A stretch of DNA of 64,000 nt from Triadica sebifera (Eukaryota > Streptophyta > Magnoliopsida > Malpighiales > Euphorbiaceae): NCBI GenBank assembly GCA_023653625.1, contig CM042900.1, positions 28,820,144-28,884,143 of the forward strand. The letters are read 5' to 3'. Below, piece by piece: positions 47,701 to 59,686 of this stretch. Under the pieces are notes generated by a model. It searched no databases, was not told where the DNA came from, and was given only the letters and a program-made list of their open reading frames with translations. Position numbers and translations under genes: made by a program. Position 1 is the first letter of the stretch, and each line of letters opens with the position of its first letter.

Positions 47701-49921
47701 TAAGGAAACAATGGAGAAGAAGAAAATATTTTGGTAATTTTCATTTTTAATTTTAAGTGGAATTTCTACGTATAAATATTTTTTTGACGTGGAATTTACA
47801 CATAAAGAGTTTTTGCCATTGCTTACAACTACATCATGTATCTTTTTTTTTTAAGAAAAAACTACACCGAGTAACTAACTTTGTTAAAACTTACATAGAG
47901 TTTTATATATACTACTCACAAATTATTATTCGCATTATTAAAAAAATATTTTTTTGAAGAAATTAAAAAATTATTACTCAATAAATAGATATAATTGATA
48001 AACTTACATTTAATTATTTCTATTTTTATTAGTTATATATATTATTAAAAAAATTCACATAAATTATTTTTATTACTATAAAAAAATATTTTATTTTATA
48101 AATTAATTATATATAAGTAATGGTATTTATTACCAAATATTTTTAATATTAGTAATATATATATTAATTTTAATTATTCACATTATTTAAGATTCATGTA
48201 TATTTAATAAGCTTCAATTTAATTATTTTTGTTTTTATCATCAATAGACAATATTACAAAATTTTCATATTTAAAATTATTTTGATTTCTATCAAAAATA
48301 TTATTTAGTTGATAAAATTAATTATATAATATAATTTTTAAAAATCATTGTTTATTTTGATTTTAAGATTAAAAATATATAAATAAATAAATTATATTAT
48401 TTATTAAAATTATAATTAAAAATATTTTTGAATATAGTTATGTATTTTTTAAATTATAAATATTAATATTTTAAATATATAATTGTATATGAAATAAATT
48501 TAATATAAATATTTTCTCACTTTATACCGTATATGAAATGTTAAATGTTATACTATGACAAAATTTAATTTTTGACTAGTTCAAACTCGGTTGAATTTTT
48601 AACACTTCTTATCTTTCTCGGTTCAATTATGGACTGGGTCTAAAAATATTGGTTTAACGTTAATATTTTATTTCTAATCATCGCATTTTCATCCCAATCT
48701 ATTACATGAATTTATTTTTTTTAAATTATACTTACTAAATATTTTAAAAGATTACTAAAATTTCTTTCTATAATAATTTTTAACAAAGTAAGACCATCGA
48801 TAAAGCTTTAAAAAAATGGAAAAAGAAAGCTCAATCTTCATTGATCAAAATAGAAGAGATACATATAGGAGGAGAATCCCGTACAGTAAAAATAGCAAAC
48901 AACCTGGTTGTTTTTAACTTTTAACCAAGGCCAATATTGTTTGCATTTTGGCTCACCCAGTTGACAATAATAAACCGATGCTGTCTTAGAAAAGTTTTCC
49001 AATCCGAAATGATAATGCATAGGTATCAAAAATCATCTCGAGAAGACAAAAAGTCCAAAATATAAACTTTGGACATCCGTCCAACTCAACAAATACCACT
49101 AAGAGAATTTGATAAGTTTTTTTTTTAAGAGAATCTCTAACACTTAATTGACGAGGGGAGAAAAAATTAAATATAAAAAAAATTATTTTTTCTCGTCAAT
49201 TAATTATTACAAACAAGTGAATGTTAGAAAGTATTTTTTTAGTAAAAGAAATAATTAATGCAAAATGGGTCATTTTCATTAAACTTAGTTCATTAGGTTA
49301 ATTTTATTTTAGAAATTGAAATATTAATCTAATATTTTATCAAAAAAAATATTAATCTATAGCTATTTCATTTAAATTTAAACAGTTTTTAAATTGAATT
49401 TTATCAAATGAAATCGTGTCAAATCGAATAAAAAATATTAAATCTATAAAACAGTACGCAGAATGCCACGGTGGATCCGAAGAAGGAAGGAATTTAGAGC
49501 CACATGTTGATGGTGCATTGATAGTTCTTGAACATAAAATTGGAGTATTTGTAGGAAAAGCTACTACGTAGTTCGAAGTTTGAAAAGACAGAGCGTATCC
49601 CCTCCACTCTCCATTATCCATCAACAGATCCGAAGTGTCCAAAACACCACGAACTCTATAAAATTTTCAACTCAATAACAACCATCTTCCTTCTTCCATG
49701 AAAACCCAGAGACCAAGTCCTCTACTTTTGCTGCAACGCTGGCACTCTCTAGTCTCTACCACCCAAGTTTCACCCTCCTCTTCATTTTCTTCGCCCACTT
49801 GTCACCTTTTTCCCTCCTCCCAAACACACCATCTAGAAAAACACGCTCTCTTCTATAAACTCTGCTCCCTACAATTCCTACCTTATCGCACATTTCACTC
49901 ATTTTCTCTCATATATCATTA
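44771..49921. other. Intergenic region between ALG3 and TSPO
   Basis: Holds a low-complexity zone of TTAATCAATT-like words (about 45850-46740), a run of 15 C at 47053-47067, and a CT-rich stretch near 47250-47360 with an adjacent open frame of unknown origin to about 47500. Nothing here matches a protein family I recognise. Confidence 0.5.
45850..46740. repeat. Low-complexity AATTGA/TCAATT-rich zone
   Basis: About 0.9 kb made largely of variants of TTAATCAATT, AATTGAACTT and their complements in both orientations, without a fixed period. It looks like a degenerate satellite or a decayed AT-rich element. Confidence 0.6.
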
Positions 49922-50388
49922 TTGGATTCCCAAAACATCAAACACCGTATCAAAGACGATACCACCGAATCCACCACCACCGCCGGCGGCAGAGACATGG
50001 GAAGTAAGCGAGACAAGAGGATGGCTATGGCCAAACGTGGCATCAGGTCACTAGCCATTGCAGTTTCCGTACCTATTTATTTCACACTTTTGAACATCTA
50101 TTTCTTCGGCACCAGTAATGGCTACGACAATCTATCGAAACCCTTCTGGTTCCCGCCTATGTGGGCTCTACACTTCACATGTTTGGCTACGAGTTTCTTG
50201 ATGGGGCTATCGGCTTGGCTCGTATGGGCTGAAGGAGGGTTCCATAAGAAACCTGCGGCTCTATCATTTTACATGGCCCAGTTGGGTCTGGGTTTGGTTT
50301 GGGACTTAGGATGGGAGCCACTTGGATTGGGTTGGCTGTGTGCTTGGCTATGTTGTTGATCATAAATCTTAAGCTTTTTTCCCTTTGA
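49922..50388 (+). pseudogene. TSPO: TSPO-like outer membrane tryptophan-rich sensory protein, truncated
   Basis: The frame 49922-50359 gives 145 residues, whereas plant TSPO has about 185-196. The start MDSQNIKHRI, the basic segment DKRMAMAKRGIRSLAIA, SKPFWFPPMWALHFTCLATS and LMGLSAWLVWAEGGFHKKP are clear TSPO. Normal sequence stops at LVWD; the next conserved bases (the usual Pro-Ile-Val-Phe) are missing, shifting the frame. The old frame resumes at ATGGGAGCC (50311) and reads MGATWIGLAVCLAM, then jumps to LIINLKLFSL and a stop at 50386-50388, so about 35 residues covering the last helices are also missing. TSPO is a five-helix membrane protein that binds tetrapyrroles and is stress- and ABA-induced. 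Loss of the last part should abolish function, although a stable short protein cannot be excluded. Confidence 0.8.
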
Positions 50389-50764
50389 ACTACACACTGA
50401 TCATAGTCTCAAGCTATATATATACATGCAGGAGATGTGTAACCTCGTCACAGCTTTTTACTTCAATTTATTTTTGCTTTAGTGTTGATACAGACCACAT
50501 CTGTGAAGATATGTCGATCTTGTAAAAGGCTTTATTTACTCTTTTTTTTTTCTTTGGTTCTGGGCATGTACATGTCCTCTTCATAGTTTTGTTAATTTAT
50601 TCTCCTCTTCTTCTGATTTAATTCCCTTCCTTCCCACATTTGGAACCCCGGCTTGCGATTAATCTCATGCTTCATAGGTAGCGAGCCTCCCCCCACTACA
50701 GAGCGAGAGAGCCAGGATTTAAGTAAAAAGGAACCCTTTACATGGGCTGATCTTTTTTTTAAAT

Positions 50765-51840
50765 TCAACTACTACAGACCTCCCAACTTTTGTGAAATAC
50801 ATCACACATGATGATTCTCGGGATACAATGGCAATTCCATCTTCGAAAAGCAAGAGATCAAAATGTGCACGGATACCCTGCACATGGAACAAGCAAACCA
50901 CTACATTTTAACATTAAAGACAACAAGAAGTATCATGTGGAAAAAGAACCTCAAGTAAATATAACATTAACTCAGAGCTTCATATTTAAGCCTCACCTGG
51001 TTGGTATAAGCTTACAATTAGTTGATCAAAAAGTGGCTCTCTCCACAACAAATTTGATGGCAGCACAGAGGAGGTTTTGCTTACCCTTTCAGAAATCTGA
51101 TCACCAAATAGCGCCACTTCTTGGATCGAATTAGAAAGTTCAATGGCCCAACATGGAAGATCTCCAAATCTCTTAGCCTAAACTACAGAAAATCATTAAA
51201 AACTAATTATACATAACTCTCAAATAAAAGAACTTATTGGAGACAACCAACATTGAATTATACGTGATGATCTGAAACCAATAGCTGCCTCAAGATGCAC
51301 TTTTTTTTCTATTCAACAACGACAGGGAACAAAAAGGAACGAACTCAATAAGGGGACAAAATCAAATATTTAATCCCCCATTCAAATCAGATACGCTTGA
51401 AAATACAAAATTGAACAACAAAATGTTAATAAGAATTTACGAATTTAGGTGTAGAATCCATAAGACGCACGCACCTGATTATTTGAGGAGTCCGTGAACT
51501 CTGCAAACCACAAAATTAAAAAAACGCAGATTTCAAGACTTAAAAACGGAACTTGCTCGCGCACAAAGATAACTCAGAATGGAAAGAATCGCACCTTTTT
51601 GAACCGAGGAGAGCAAAGTAGATTGTTGAGGAGGAGACAGGAAATCTCTGTACAATCATAATCCATTGATTTCCTCAATTGGCTCCCAACTGGGATTGTG
51701 ATCGATGATGGAGTGAGATCTCTTTCCGTACACTGAATCTTCGATTGGCAGTTGCTATTCGTCGTCTTCGTTTTCTAATGAATCGCCGAATACTTGTTTT
51801 AGGAGTGTCTCTTCATCATCCAATTTCAGAGATGGGGCTA
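50765..51840 (-). pseudogene. AlkB-like 2-oxoglutarate/Fe(II) dioxygenase pseudogene
   Basis: Minus-strand exon remnants at about 51840-51595, 51500-51475, 51177-50992 and 50877-50765. Recognisable pieces are LLKQVFGDSLENEDDE, SWEPIEEINGLWLYRDFLSP (the Trp is now a TGA stop), FTDSSNNQ, RFGDLPCWAIELSNSIQE, LLWREPLFDQLIV and, at the end, AHFDLLLFEDGIAIVSRESS. The His-x-Asp iron ligands survive (HFD), but the first exon has two in-frame stops (a TAG after NEDDE and the TGA), the third exon runs into a TAA, and the rest of the catalytic domain after VMYFT is missing. Such proteins demethylate alkylated nucleic acids. The intron positions are retained, so this is a decayed gene, not a processed copy. 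It lies tail to tail with the broken TSPO gene. Confidence 0.78.
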
Positions 51841-51849
51841 GCTGGAGAA

Positions 51850-53940
51850 AGATATTGAACTAACATTCATAAACGACCCGACCACTGCTTGCTCATTGAA
51901 CACAGGTGACGTCCTGTCGTTTTACCTCAGCCGTCTATTATGGTTATATGAACAGAACAGCCCCTATGATCTTAACAAACGACACAAAACTTGGCAATAG
52001 AAGGAAATTACCCGGCGTGCACGACATAAACATGGGCTTCGTCCTTCAGTGTCTAGGCAATATTTTTTTTATATAAACAATTAGATTTATAATGGGAGAA
52101 ATTTCTGAATAATTTATTAATATATACAAATTTATTAATTATTATATTTATATCAAATAATAAATAAAATAATTAAATATATATTACTGTTTTATTAAAT
52201 TAATTTAGAAATTATATATTAAACTAAATTTACTTGATAATTTCGGATATACATCAATTGACCGGTGTGAATCTCGACATTGTTTGGACTTATCGGGGCC
52301 TAGATGATAAATACACATATTATAGTTCACCAAAATGTGTCAAAATACGAGTCATGAGATACAAAGATGGATATCCATATTTTAATAATAATGGAAAGCC
52401 TATAAAATTTCATTTTAAAAAGTAAGACTATAGTAACATCAAATGTTTCAGATGTTGACATAAAATAAAATTTTAATGGACTTTTATTAGTTGTTTCTTC
52501 GTAATCAAATGAAAAATCTAACAATCTTGATTTATCATACATATTATGTATATGATAAAATTCAGTTGTAGTTGGTTCACTTTAGTAAATCTTCAAACCA
52601 AATCATTTTTTCAACACACGAGTTTTGCCAAATTCCTCCATAAAATTGGTTATTGGATGTGTGTTGCCACGAGAGTCATGCAGTCAAAGTTCATGTTCAT
52701 TATGCAATTGATGAGTGTCAAACAATCTTGCTATATACAAGTCCCATCTAAGCTTCCATGACAAAATAGGAAGAACTTGTGAATAAATCCCGATTTTCCC
52801 AATTTTGTATTTCGATGTTTAAGTTAGTTAAAGGGTAAAGAGTCAAAGTGAGTACCTTACGGCTTCTGAGTTGCCTATCTTTAGCATGGGATTAAATAGC
52901 CTTGCCTCTTTAAAATAAAAGAATCTTGTTAGCCCAACCTTATTGGCATATGGTTTGCCCTTTACGAAATGTCTCTGATTGGACACTTTCCTTCCACCGT
53001 TGATAGATGGCAAACAAAAAAAATCTTGTTTTTTTTTTCTTGATTCAGAAATATTATTGATTTATTCAGAAAAATCATTTTTTATCTTCAGCTAGCAGCA
53101 TGTGAATTTTGAAGGAATGCAAAAATCAGTTATTGATGAATCTCTTCCCACAATGACATTGCTAGATTTGCTTCATGTAAATTTTTCTCTTTCTTTTAAA
53201 TTTCAGTATTGTTAGAAGGAATAGAAATAAAGAAGCATACTATCTAATATTGGTGCTCAAACTTTCTTGGATTACTTGTAATTACTCTGGCGACGTGGAT
53301 TACTTTGTAATTAGTAATCAGTCTTTGTTTCTCCTTAATGACGTATATAAATATGGTTCAGTTAACAAGAGAAAAAGAAAATAAGTAAAAGTGCGTAGGA
53401 TAGGCCATTATCCGTTAAGTGCAGAGGGGACGAATGTGCTATAGACCAGTGGATACAAGATTCGTTCCTTCGAGTTGATCCAAACATGCGGATGCGAAAC
53501 GTGAAACCTGCGGAATGAAATCATCTAATCTTTAACTGGCGCTGGGATCACAACAGGGACCTTATCCATTGGCGATTGCATAAGCATCGATTACAAAAAC
53601 AAAACGGCGGCCTACTACTAGTGTCACGGCATCTAAAAGCACCAGCCGAAACTTTCTTTTCTGCAACTGATGCCTCATCCATGCCCACACCCATTCAATA
53701 ACGCAAAACGGTCCATGGCATCTCACCTCGTCAATTGTGCCAAAGGCAGAAGCATAGAAACACGTGCCATGCACACAGTAATCTTTTATCTTCTCATCAC
53801 CCATATGTGGACACGTACAGCTTACAGTGCCATAGGATGATGCCACGTGTGTTAAAAATTCTAACACTTTCGCCACATTGATCAAAGCCCTGCACGTGTC
53901 TGTCATGGGAGATTGGGGTTCAACATGTTGACCTTTTTGA
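51850..53940. other. Intergenic region upstream of the REF/SRPP gene
   Basis: No supported gene. Short frames at 52234-52425 (+) and 53562-53906 (-) have no recognisable domain. The second lies in the probable promoter of the next gene. Confidence 0.5.
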
Positions 53941-54013
53941 CTCCATTTAATTTAGTATTCAAAAGTTTTGCCACCCGAGCAGAGTATTCACACTCTGGCC
54001 TGATTGGGTTTGC

Positions 54014-54020
54014 TATAAAG
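54014..54020 (+). promoter_or_regulatory. Candidate TATA box of the REF/SRPP gene
   Basis: TATAAAG, 137 bases upstream of the start codon, implying a leader of about 100 bases. Confidence 0.6.
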
Positions 54021-54150
54021 GGCGATCGTTGCAACGCTCCATATTGTCTACTTGGTTTTGTTTCAAATCTCATCATTTTGTAAATTTGCGATAGTGTAGC
54101 GTTTTCTAGGAAAAAGGTTGCTAAAGGAAAGTAGTTATCAAACCGCAGAA

Positions 54151-55059
54151 ATGGCGGAATCCGAACTTAATCAACACACAGATATGGTAAGAACACTGTT
54201 ATTATGTAGTCTCCTTTAATTCTCAATCTGATATCTGAATCTTTGCAGGTTTTGGAAATTTTAGTGATTTTCCTTTATGTGATTTTTCTTTAAAGGTTCA
54301 AGATGATGATAAAAAACTCAAGTATCTAGATTTTGTACAAGTGGCCGCGATCTATGTTGTGGTTTGTTTCTCTAGTATCTATGAATATGCTAAGGAAAAC
54401 TCCGGTCCACTAAAACCAGGGGTCCAAGCCGTTGAGTGTACCGTCAAAACTGTAATAAGTCCGGTTTACGAGAAGTTTCGCGACGTACCTTTTGAACTCC
54501 TTAAATTCGTCGATCGTAAAGTTAGTATTCTACTTACTCCCTATGGTGTACTCCATAGTTTCTGGCATGTTGATCAGCCTTTGACTGGGCTTGCCTTCTA
54601 TGCACGCAGGTTGACAACTCTCTAGGCGAGTTGGACAGGCACGTGCCGTCGCTGGTGAAGCAGGCATCAAGCCAAGCTCGAGCTGTGGCTAGTGAAATTC
54701 AACATGCTGGATTGGTAGACGCAACTAAGAACATTGCGAAGACGATGTATACAAAGTATGAGCTGACGGCTTGGCAGCTCTACTGCAAATACAAGCCGGT
54801 GGCTAAGCGTTACGCGGTGTCGACCTGGCGCTCATTGAACCAGCTTCCTCTGTTTCCTCAAGCGGCTCAGATTGCAATCCCAACTGCTGCTTCGTGGTCT
54901 GAGAAATACAATAAGATGGTTCGTTACACGAAAGATAGAGGATATCCAGCGGCGGTGTATCTGCCATTGATCTCGGTTGAGAGGATTGCCAAGGTGTTCA
55001 ATGAAGACTTAAACGGGCCCACCGTCCCTACCAATGGATCATCCGCCGCAGCACAATAG
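54151..55059 (+). CDS. REF/SRPP family protein (lipid droplet-associated / stress-related)
   Basis: Three exons, 54151-54186, 54296-54520 and 54610-55059, all GT-AG and in phase 0, giving 236 residues. The rubber elongation factor/small rubber particle protein family coats lipid droplets (LDAPs) in ordinary plants and rubber particles in latex plants, and is linked to stress tolerance and lipid storage. Family signatures are LKYLDFVQVAAIYVVVCFSS, YAKENSGPLKPGVQAVECTV, VISPVYEKFRDVPFELLKFV and, in exon 3, YTKYELTAWQLYCKYKPVAK. No signal peptide is present; amphipathic helices should hold it on the droplet surface. Exon 1 codes for only 12 residues (MAESELNQHTDM). Intact; the start is the first ATG after the leader and gives a normal-length product. 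Confidence 0.93.
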
Positions 55060-55648
55060 TTTTCATTTTATGTATTTATGTCAGATTGAAGACGCTCCGG
55101 AGATTTTGAAAACCTGATATTGCGGTGTTTATTTACTTCTAAACTATTAATTTGAGAATGAATTTAGGTTGATTCAATTTACCTTGTTTCCATCTGCAAC
55201 TAATTTCTTTTCATTTTAGAACTTAAACGATAGAAAACAAAAGATGATTTAAAAAAAAAAACAAAAGATGCGAATTTAAACGATAAAGTAGAGACCAGGT
55301 CAACAGCCAGTTTTGTAGCAGTAGAAACTTGTGCAACAGTGAGCAATGCAAGCAATGGTACACCAAATATAACACAGCAGCACCAGTACACCGCCATTAC
55401 CATATTCATACAAACCCAAACCGCTGAACAGATAATGAAATTATTTGATTTCCTAATGAATCCATCTCATATTTGGTACATTTCATCACACGCAAATATA
55501 GCAAGCATGAACCTCATAAGAGCAATAAGTTCTGCATTAAAGTAAATTCAACATTATTGAAAACTAAACCAAGCTCAACATATTATCTAACTCTATGGCG
55601 CTGAACGAGTGTAATACATTGGCATAAGAAAAAAAAATGATAGGGGAT
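55060..55648. other. Region between the convergent REF/SRPP and TOC159 genes
   Basis: Contains the 3' ends of both genes. No further gene seen. Confidence 0.6.
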
Positions 55649-58600
55649 CTAGTAGAGTGAGTAATTCTCACTAACCCCAGGCCAAATGCTTTTGTAGATC
55701 GACATTGCAATAGGAAGAAGACCCAAGAGTGCAATCTGAAGCTGTTCAGAGCTACTTGTTCGAACCGAAATTTGCCCACTCATCTTGTTGTTTAATCCCG
55801 CACGAACTGCTATCTTAGAACTTCGCCCGATAGAAAACTGCGACTGCAGGTTGGCCCCCAGTGCCAAGTCTCCTCTCCACTTCACCAAAGACAATCCGAG
55901 TGAGGATTGGTCCTGCCCAATTGGAAAATCTGCTTCTTTCAGCCGCACTTCTAAATTTGCTCCATATGCTGAATCACCTTGAGAAAGGACAGTCCCAGTG
56001 CTACCAACCAACATTAGGCGCTTTCCAAGTGCAATCTGATCCTCAAGTTTGAAGCCAGTAGCCACATTTTGGCCCAAAAATGTAACAGACACCCCAGCAG
56101 CTGTCTTGTTCATCTTGAAATTTTTGAATTTTGTCTCACCTCTAAGGATGTAGGCAAGTTGCTTTCCGACATTTTGAATATCAAACCCTGCCATACTTGA
56201 TCCCTTCTCCCCATGCTTTGCAGAAACTGAAGAATCCAAATGAATGCTGAACTCTTTCTTATCCTTTGTTAGTTGCACAGCAACTGCTGCAGGGAATCGA
56301 TTAACAACAGCTAGGCTATGCTCAATGTTGACACCATCGTACCCACAATCATGGTCCCAACCATGAGTATCGAGAACTGGCCTTGCCAAAAACTGCGAAG
56401 TTGGTTCCAAGAACCGGTACTTATAAGCTGGATTATCCCCATCAAACGAAGGTGGCAGGACCATATCAGGCAATGGAACAGGCACAGCAGCTGGAGCTCC
56501 ATTTTCTGGATCAACATCTTCGCCATCGTATTCATCAGCAGCAACTTTTCCTTTCTTCTTCATATCTCTCATTCTCCTCAACTCTTCTCTCCATTGCTTT
56601 TTCTGGAGAAGCTTCACACGATAATCATACTCCTCCAAATATGCTTTCTTCTGTTCCTTGCTAAGTTTAGCAAGCTGAGTTTTCCTAAGAGGCTTGAATG
56701 GAGGGAGCTGGTCATACTCATCCTCTTCATCTTCCTGATCAGAATCAGACAAGTCAGCCAAATCAATATCAGAATCAACATTGTCACCCCCTTGTTCACT
56801 GGAGAGCTTAGGGTGTGAACGGGACTGCAACAACCAAGACAACAGGTATGGGAGAGGAGGTGAACGAGATCGGAAACCAAAAAGCTGCCGGCGGTCGAAT
56901 GGGTCTTGAGGTTTTGAGAGGGAACTTGCTTCAGATAAAATCTTCATAGAAAAGCACAACAACAGTAACTGAGGTCTCCAAGTTTGACCATTAGGGAGCA
57001 CCTTTTGTCCCTCTCTATTTTTACGACATGAGGGGTGATTCTCTACGAGTGACACAGGATTCATCAAACTCGGATTCATTAATCGCAAATCACCAACAGC
57101 TTGACCAATAGATTGCTGAACAACGTGGGAACGTTGAGCAACAAACACCTCATAACTGAGAGGGAAACCAGAAGGTCCATCTGGCGGTGCCGCAGCAGCA
57201 TGGGTTAGAGTAACTACAGCATTTCGCCAGATTGAAGAACCAAGACAACTAGTGATAGATCTCAACAGTGGCAGGTCATTAAGATCCCTAGTCTGAGTGT
57301 CAAGCCTATCAACATAGAGGACAATGTCTGGGGAGCAACTCTTCATGAATTTCTTTATCGAAGACAAAACTTTCCGGTTTAACCCTTGTTCGGAACCAGA
57401 AGACTTAAGACCTGGAGTGTCAATTACCCTGATCTTAATTCCGTCTACCATACCAGTTATTTCTCTAACAGAATTTGTAGCAGGTTGAAATGCATGGATT
57501 GAGGACTTCTCCTCGCCAAAAATTGAGTTTATTGTAGCACTCTTGCCCACCCCCGTTTTCCCAAGAACCAGTATGTTTAAGGAAAAGTTTAAATCATCTT
57601 TCTCCCCCGCTTCAAGCTGCTGAGCTGTCCTCTTTGCGGTATCAAGGCTGAACAATTGATTGGTTTGCCTCCCAGCAACAAGGGCCAAACGGTATAAAAC
57701 CTGTGCTGCTACAGATTCTTCTGGAGACTGGCCAAATCTGTTAACAAGCCTCAAAAATTTCACCCTCAATTGCTGCAACTTTTCCAGTTTCTTTTTATCT
57801 TCTTCACTCAAGTTGTTATCCAAGTCTCCTCCCGTAGTGAGACTTGAAGAAGTAAAAAGATTGGGACGAGCTGGCCGCATAGCAGGTTTTACAGGTCGAA
57901 GTGAGGATCCCAGACCTGCAGGTTGCTCAACAGAAAAGAGCTTCGATCCATCATGAGAAGTCACAGTGACAGTGCCACCTTCTGAGCCAGCACCAGTTGC
58001 TGCTTTCAACAGAGCTGCCAAGGCAGCAGAATCAAACAGCTCCTTCCCCTCGCCTTCCTCATCAGTGTCTACTTCTTCATCTGAGTCTGTCACAATTTGA
58101 CCATCAATTCTCTCTGAATGATCACGGGAACCCTCAGCACCAGAGTGTGAACCAACAGCTGATCCTCGCTCCAACTCTTCCAAGAATTGTCTAGCAGCTT
58201 CCGAGCTTCCAAAAATCATACCTTCATTTTCTCCATCTGTAAATGACCCCTCATTCTCACCTTCTCCACCTACATGATTGTTTTTTTCATTTTCAGCTTC
58301 TAGTTCAACTTCCACCTCAGAAACAGCCCTTGGTTCAGCAGACTCAGGTATATCCCCTGATACTCTATCTTCTAATTCATGAGCAGCTCGGGTTTGTGCA
58401 ATTCCTGCGATAGAATCAATGACCAGAGCACCATATCTATCTCCTGCATCTGCTCCATCATTTAACACAACATCCAATCCATCGGTGGCTGCCCCTGCAA
58501 CAGCCTCAATATGTTTAATTCCAACATCAGTCTCCAACTCCACTTCCTTTTCTAAATTCTGCATATCATTTGCAGCACCTATCATTTCAGCCTTCTCTAC

Positions 58601-59686
58601 GCTAATTTCTGTGCTATCCTGACTATCTTCAATGACTGCAACATCACTAGCATCTGAATTTTCAACCCTTAAAAAACCAGAATCAACGTATTTTCTTCCA
58701 TTACACTCCACTTCTAGAAATTCTGTCCTTGAACCCGTTACAACTTCAACATTGTTTTCAGATTCAGTATTCACATTAGTTGCTTCTTCCACATCGCTGC
58801 TAAGCTTACTAAAACCATTATCTAGAGGCACACCAGCATCTATTGGAGCCTCCGTACCTTTAACTACAGAATCGTTAATTTCCTCCACATCTCCAACAAC
58901 AGCCACTCCTGACCCTGATAAAGCAACAGCTACAGCCTCCAAAACCGAGTGTCCTCCACCAGTATAATTCACACCATCAGTTTCCACCATCTTATTATCC
59001 TCCAATTCTAAAGTTCCAGTGTCTACTTTTTCATTTCCACTGCCCAAAATTTTACTCTCTTCAAACTCCTTGACGCCATAAACCTCAGTTTCCTTCCCCT
59101 CCAATTGGCTCCCTTCCATATCCTCCCTTCCAGTTTCCACCACAGCCGAATTCATGCCCACACGCTCGCTCATTTCCAATAAAACATCCTTCCCTTGATA
59201 ATTCCCAACCTCAATTTCATTTTTCTCTACAGAACCCTCAGCCGAATTCATCTTCAAACCCTCATCCTCATCCCTAACTAATCCACCCTCTTCCAAACCC
59301 CCAAATTTCGCCACTCGGCCAGATTTTTCATCATCATCTTGATTCGACGATACTTTCAACACCGGCTCTGCTTTTTTCAGCGGCGGAAATTCCACAGGGT
59401 CAAGAAAAGTGAAACCGGGACCAGGTTTTGGTGGTGTTTCCACAACCGGCTTCTCCGCCTCCATTTCAAACTCCTCTTCACCACTCACAAAACCTCCATC
59501 GCTACTCCCACTATTAGCGTTATTAGCATTACTAACATTATCATTACCTTTAACTGAATTATCAATAACAGAATAATGTGAAGAAGGCGAAGAAGACGAA
59601 GAAGAAGAAAATGAAGTTGATGAAGGAGAACCTGACGAGTAATAGAGAGGCGACGCCGTTTCTGGTGCAGAAGCCTTGGATTCCAT
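55649..59686 (-). CDS. TOC159: Translocase of chloroplast 159, import receptor GTPase
   Basis: One uninterrupted frame of 1345 residues on the minus strand (Arabidopsis TOC159 is 1503; the difference lies in the variable A domain). TOC159 sits in the chloroplast outer envelope and is the main receptor for photosynthetic preproteins. Residues 1 to about 640 form the acidic A domain, rich in Glu, Asp, Ser and Val, with a Ser run near the start. The G domain follows: P-loop GKTGVGKSATINS at about 707, DTPGLKSSGSEQG, IVLYVDRLDTQTRDLNDLPL and VTLTHAAAAPPDGPSG. The M (membrane-anchor) domain begins roughly at 960 and includes LPPFKPLRKTQLAKLSKEQK, VLDTHGWDHDCGYDGVN, GFDIQNVGKQLAYILRGETK and AMSIYKSIWP near the end. 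The M-domain sequence follows TOC159 rather than TOC132/120. Intact and intronless in the coding part. Confidence 0.96.
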   Translation of the reverse strand: MESKASAPETASPLYYSSGSPSSTSFSSSSSSSPSSHYSVIDNSVKGNDNVSNANNANSGSSDGGFVSGEEEFEMEAEKPVVETPPKPGPGFTFLDPVEFPPLKKAEPVLKVSSNQDDDEKSGRVAKFGGLEEGGLVRDEDEGLKMNSAEGSVEKNEIEVGNYQGKDVLLEMSERVGMNSAVVETGREDMEGSQLEGKETEVYGVKEFEESKILGSGNEKVDTGTLELEDNKMVETDGVNYTGGGHSVLEAVAVALSGSGVAVVGDVEEINDSVVKGTEAPIDAGVPLDNGFSKLSSDVEEATNVNTESENNVEVVTGSRTEFLEVECNGRKYVDSGFLRVENSDASDVAVIEDSQDSTEISVEKAEMIGAANDMQNLEKEVELETDVGIKHIEAVAGAATDGLDVVLNDGADAGDRYGALVIDSIAGIAQTRAAHELEDRVSGDIPESAEPRAVSEVEVELEAENEKNNHVGGEGENEGSFTDGENEGMIFGSSEAARQFLEELERGSAVGSHSGAEGSRDHSERIDGQIVTDSDEEVDTDEEGEGKELFDSAALAALLKAATGAGSEGGTVTVTSHDGSKLFSVEQPAGLGSSLRPVKPAMRPARPNLFTSSSLTTGGDLDNNLSEEDKKKLEKLQQLRVKFLRLVNRFGQSPEESVAAQVLYRLALVAGRQTNQLFSLDTAKRTAQQLEAGEKDDLNFSLNILVLGKTGVGKSATINSIFGEEKSSIHAFQPATNSVREITGMVDGIKIRVIDTPGLKSSGSEQGLNRKVLSSIKKFMKSCSPDIVLYVDRLDTQTRDLNDLPLLRSITSCLGSSIWRNAVVTLTHAAAAPPDGPSGFPLSYEVFVAQRSHVVQQSIGQAVGDLRLMNPSLMNPVSLVENHPSCRKNREGQKVLPNGQTWRPQLLLLCFSMKILSEASSLSKPQDPFDRRQLFGFRSRSPPLPYLLSWLLQSRSHPKLSSEQGGDNVDSDIDLADLSDSDQEDEEDEYDQLPPFKPLRKTQLAKLSKEQKKAYLEEYDYRVKLLQKKQWREELRRMRDMKKKGKVAADEYDGEDVDPENGAPAAVPVPLPDMVLPPSFDGDNPAYKYRFLEPTSQFLARPVLDTHGWDHDCGYDGVNIEHSLAVVNRFPAAVAVQLTKDKKEFSIHLDSSVSAKHGEKGSSMAGFDIQNVGKQLAYILRGETKFKNFKMNKTAAGVSVTFLGQNVATGFKLEDQIALGKRLMLVGSTGTVLSQGDSAYGANLEVRLKEADFPIGQDQSSLGLSLVKWRGDLALGANLQSQFSIGRSSKIAVRAGLNNKMSGQISVRTSSSEQLQIALLGLLPIAMSIYKSIWPGVSENYSLY

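Noticed and set aside
53562..53906. Minus-strand 114-codon frame with several cysteines
   Set aside because: Lies in the likely promoter of the REF/SRPP gene on the other strand and shows no recognisable domain; the cysteine spacing did not match a zinc-binding family I know.
56318..59557. Plus-strand frames of up to 166 codons
   Set aside because: They lie antisense to TOC159, a well-supported gene, and follow from its codon bias.
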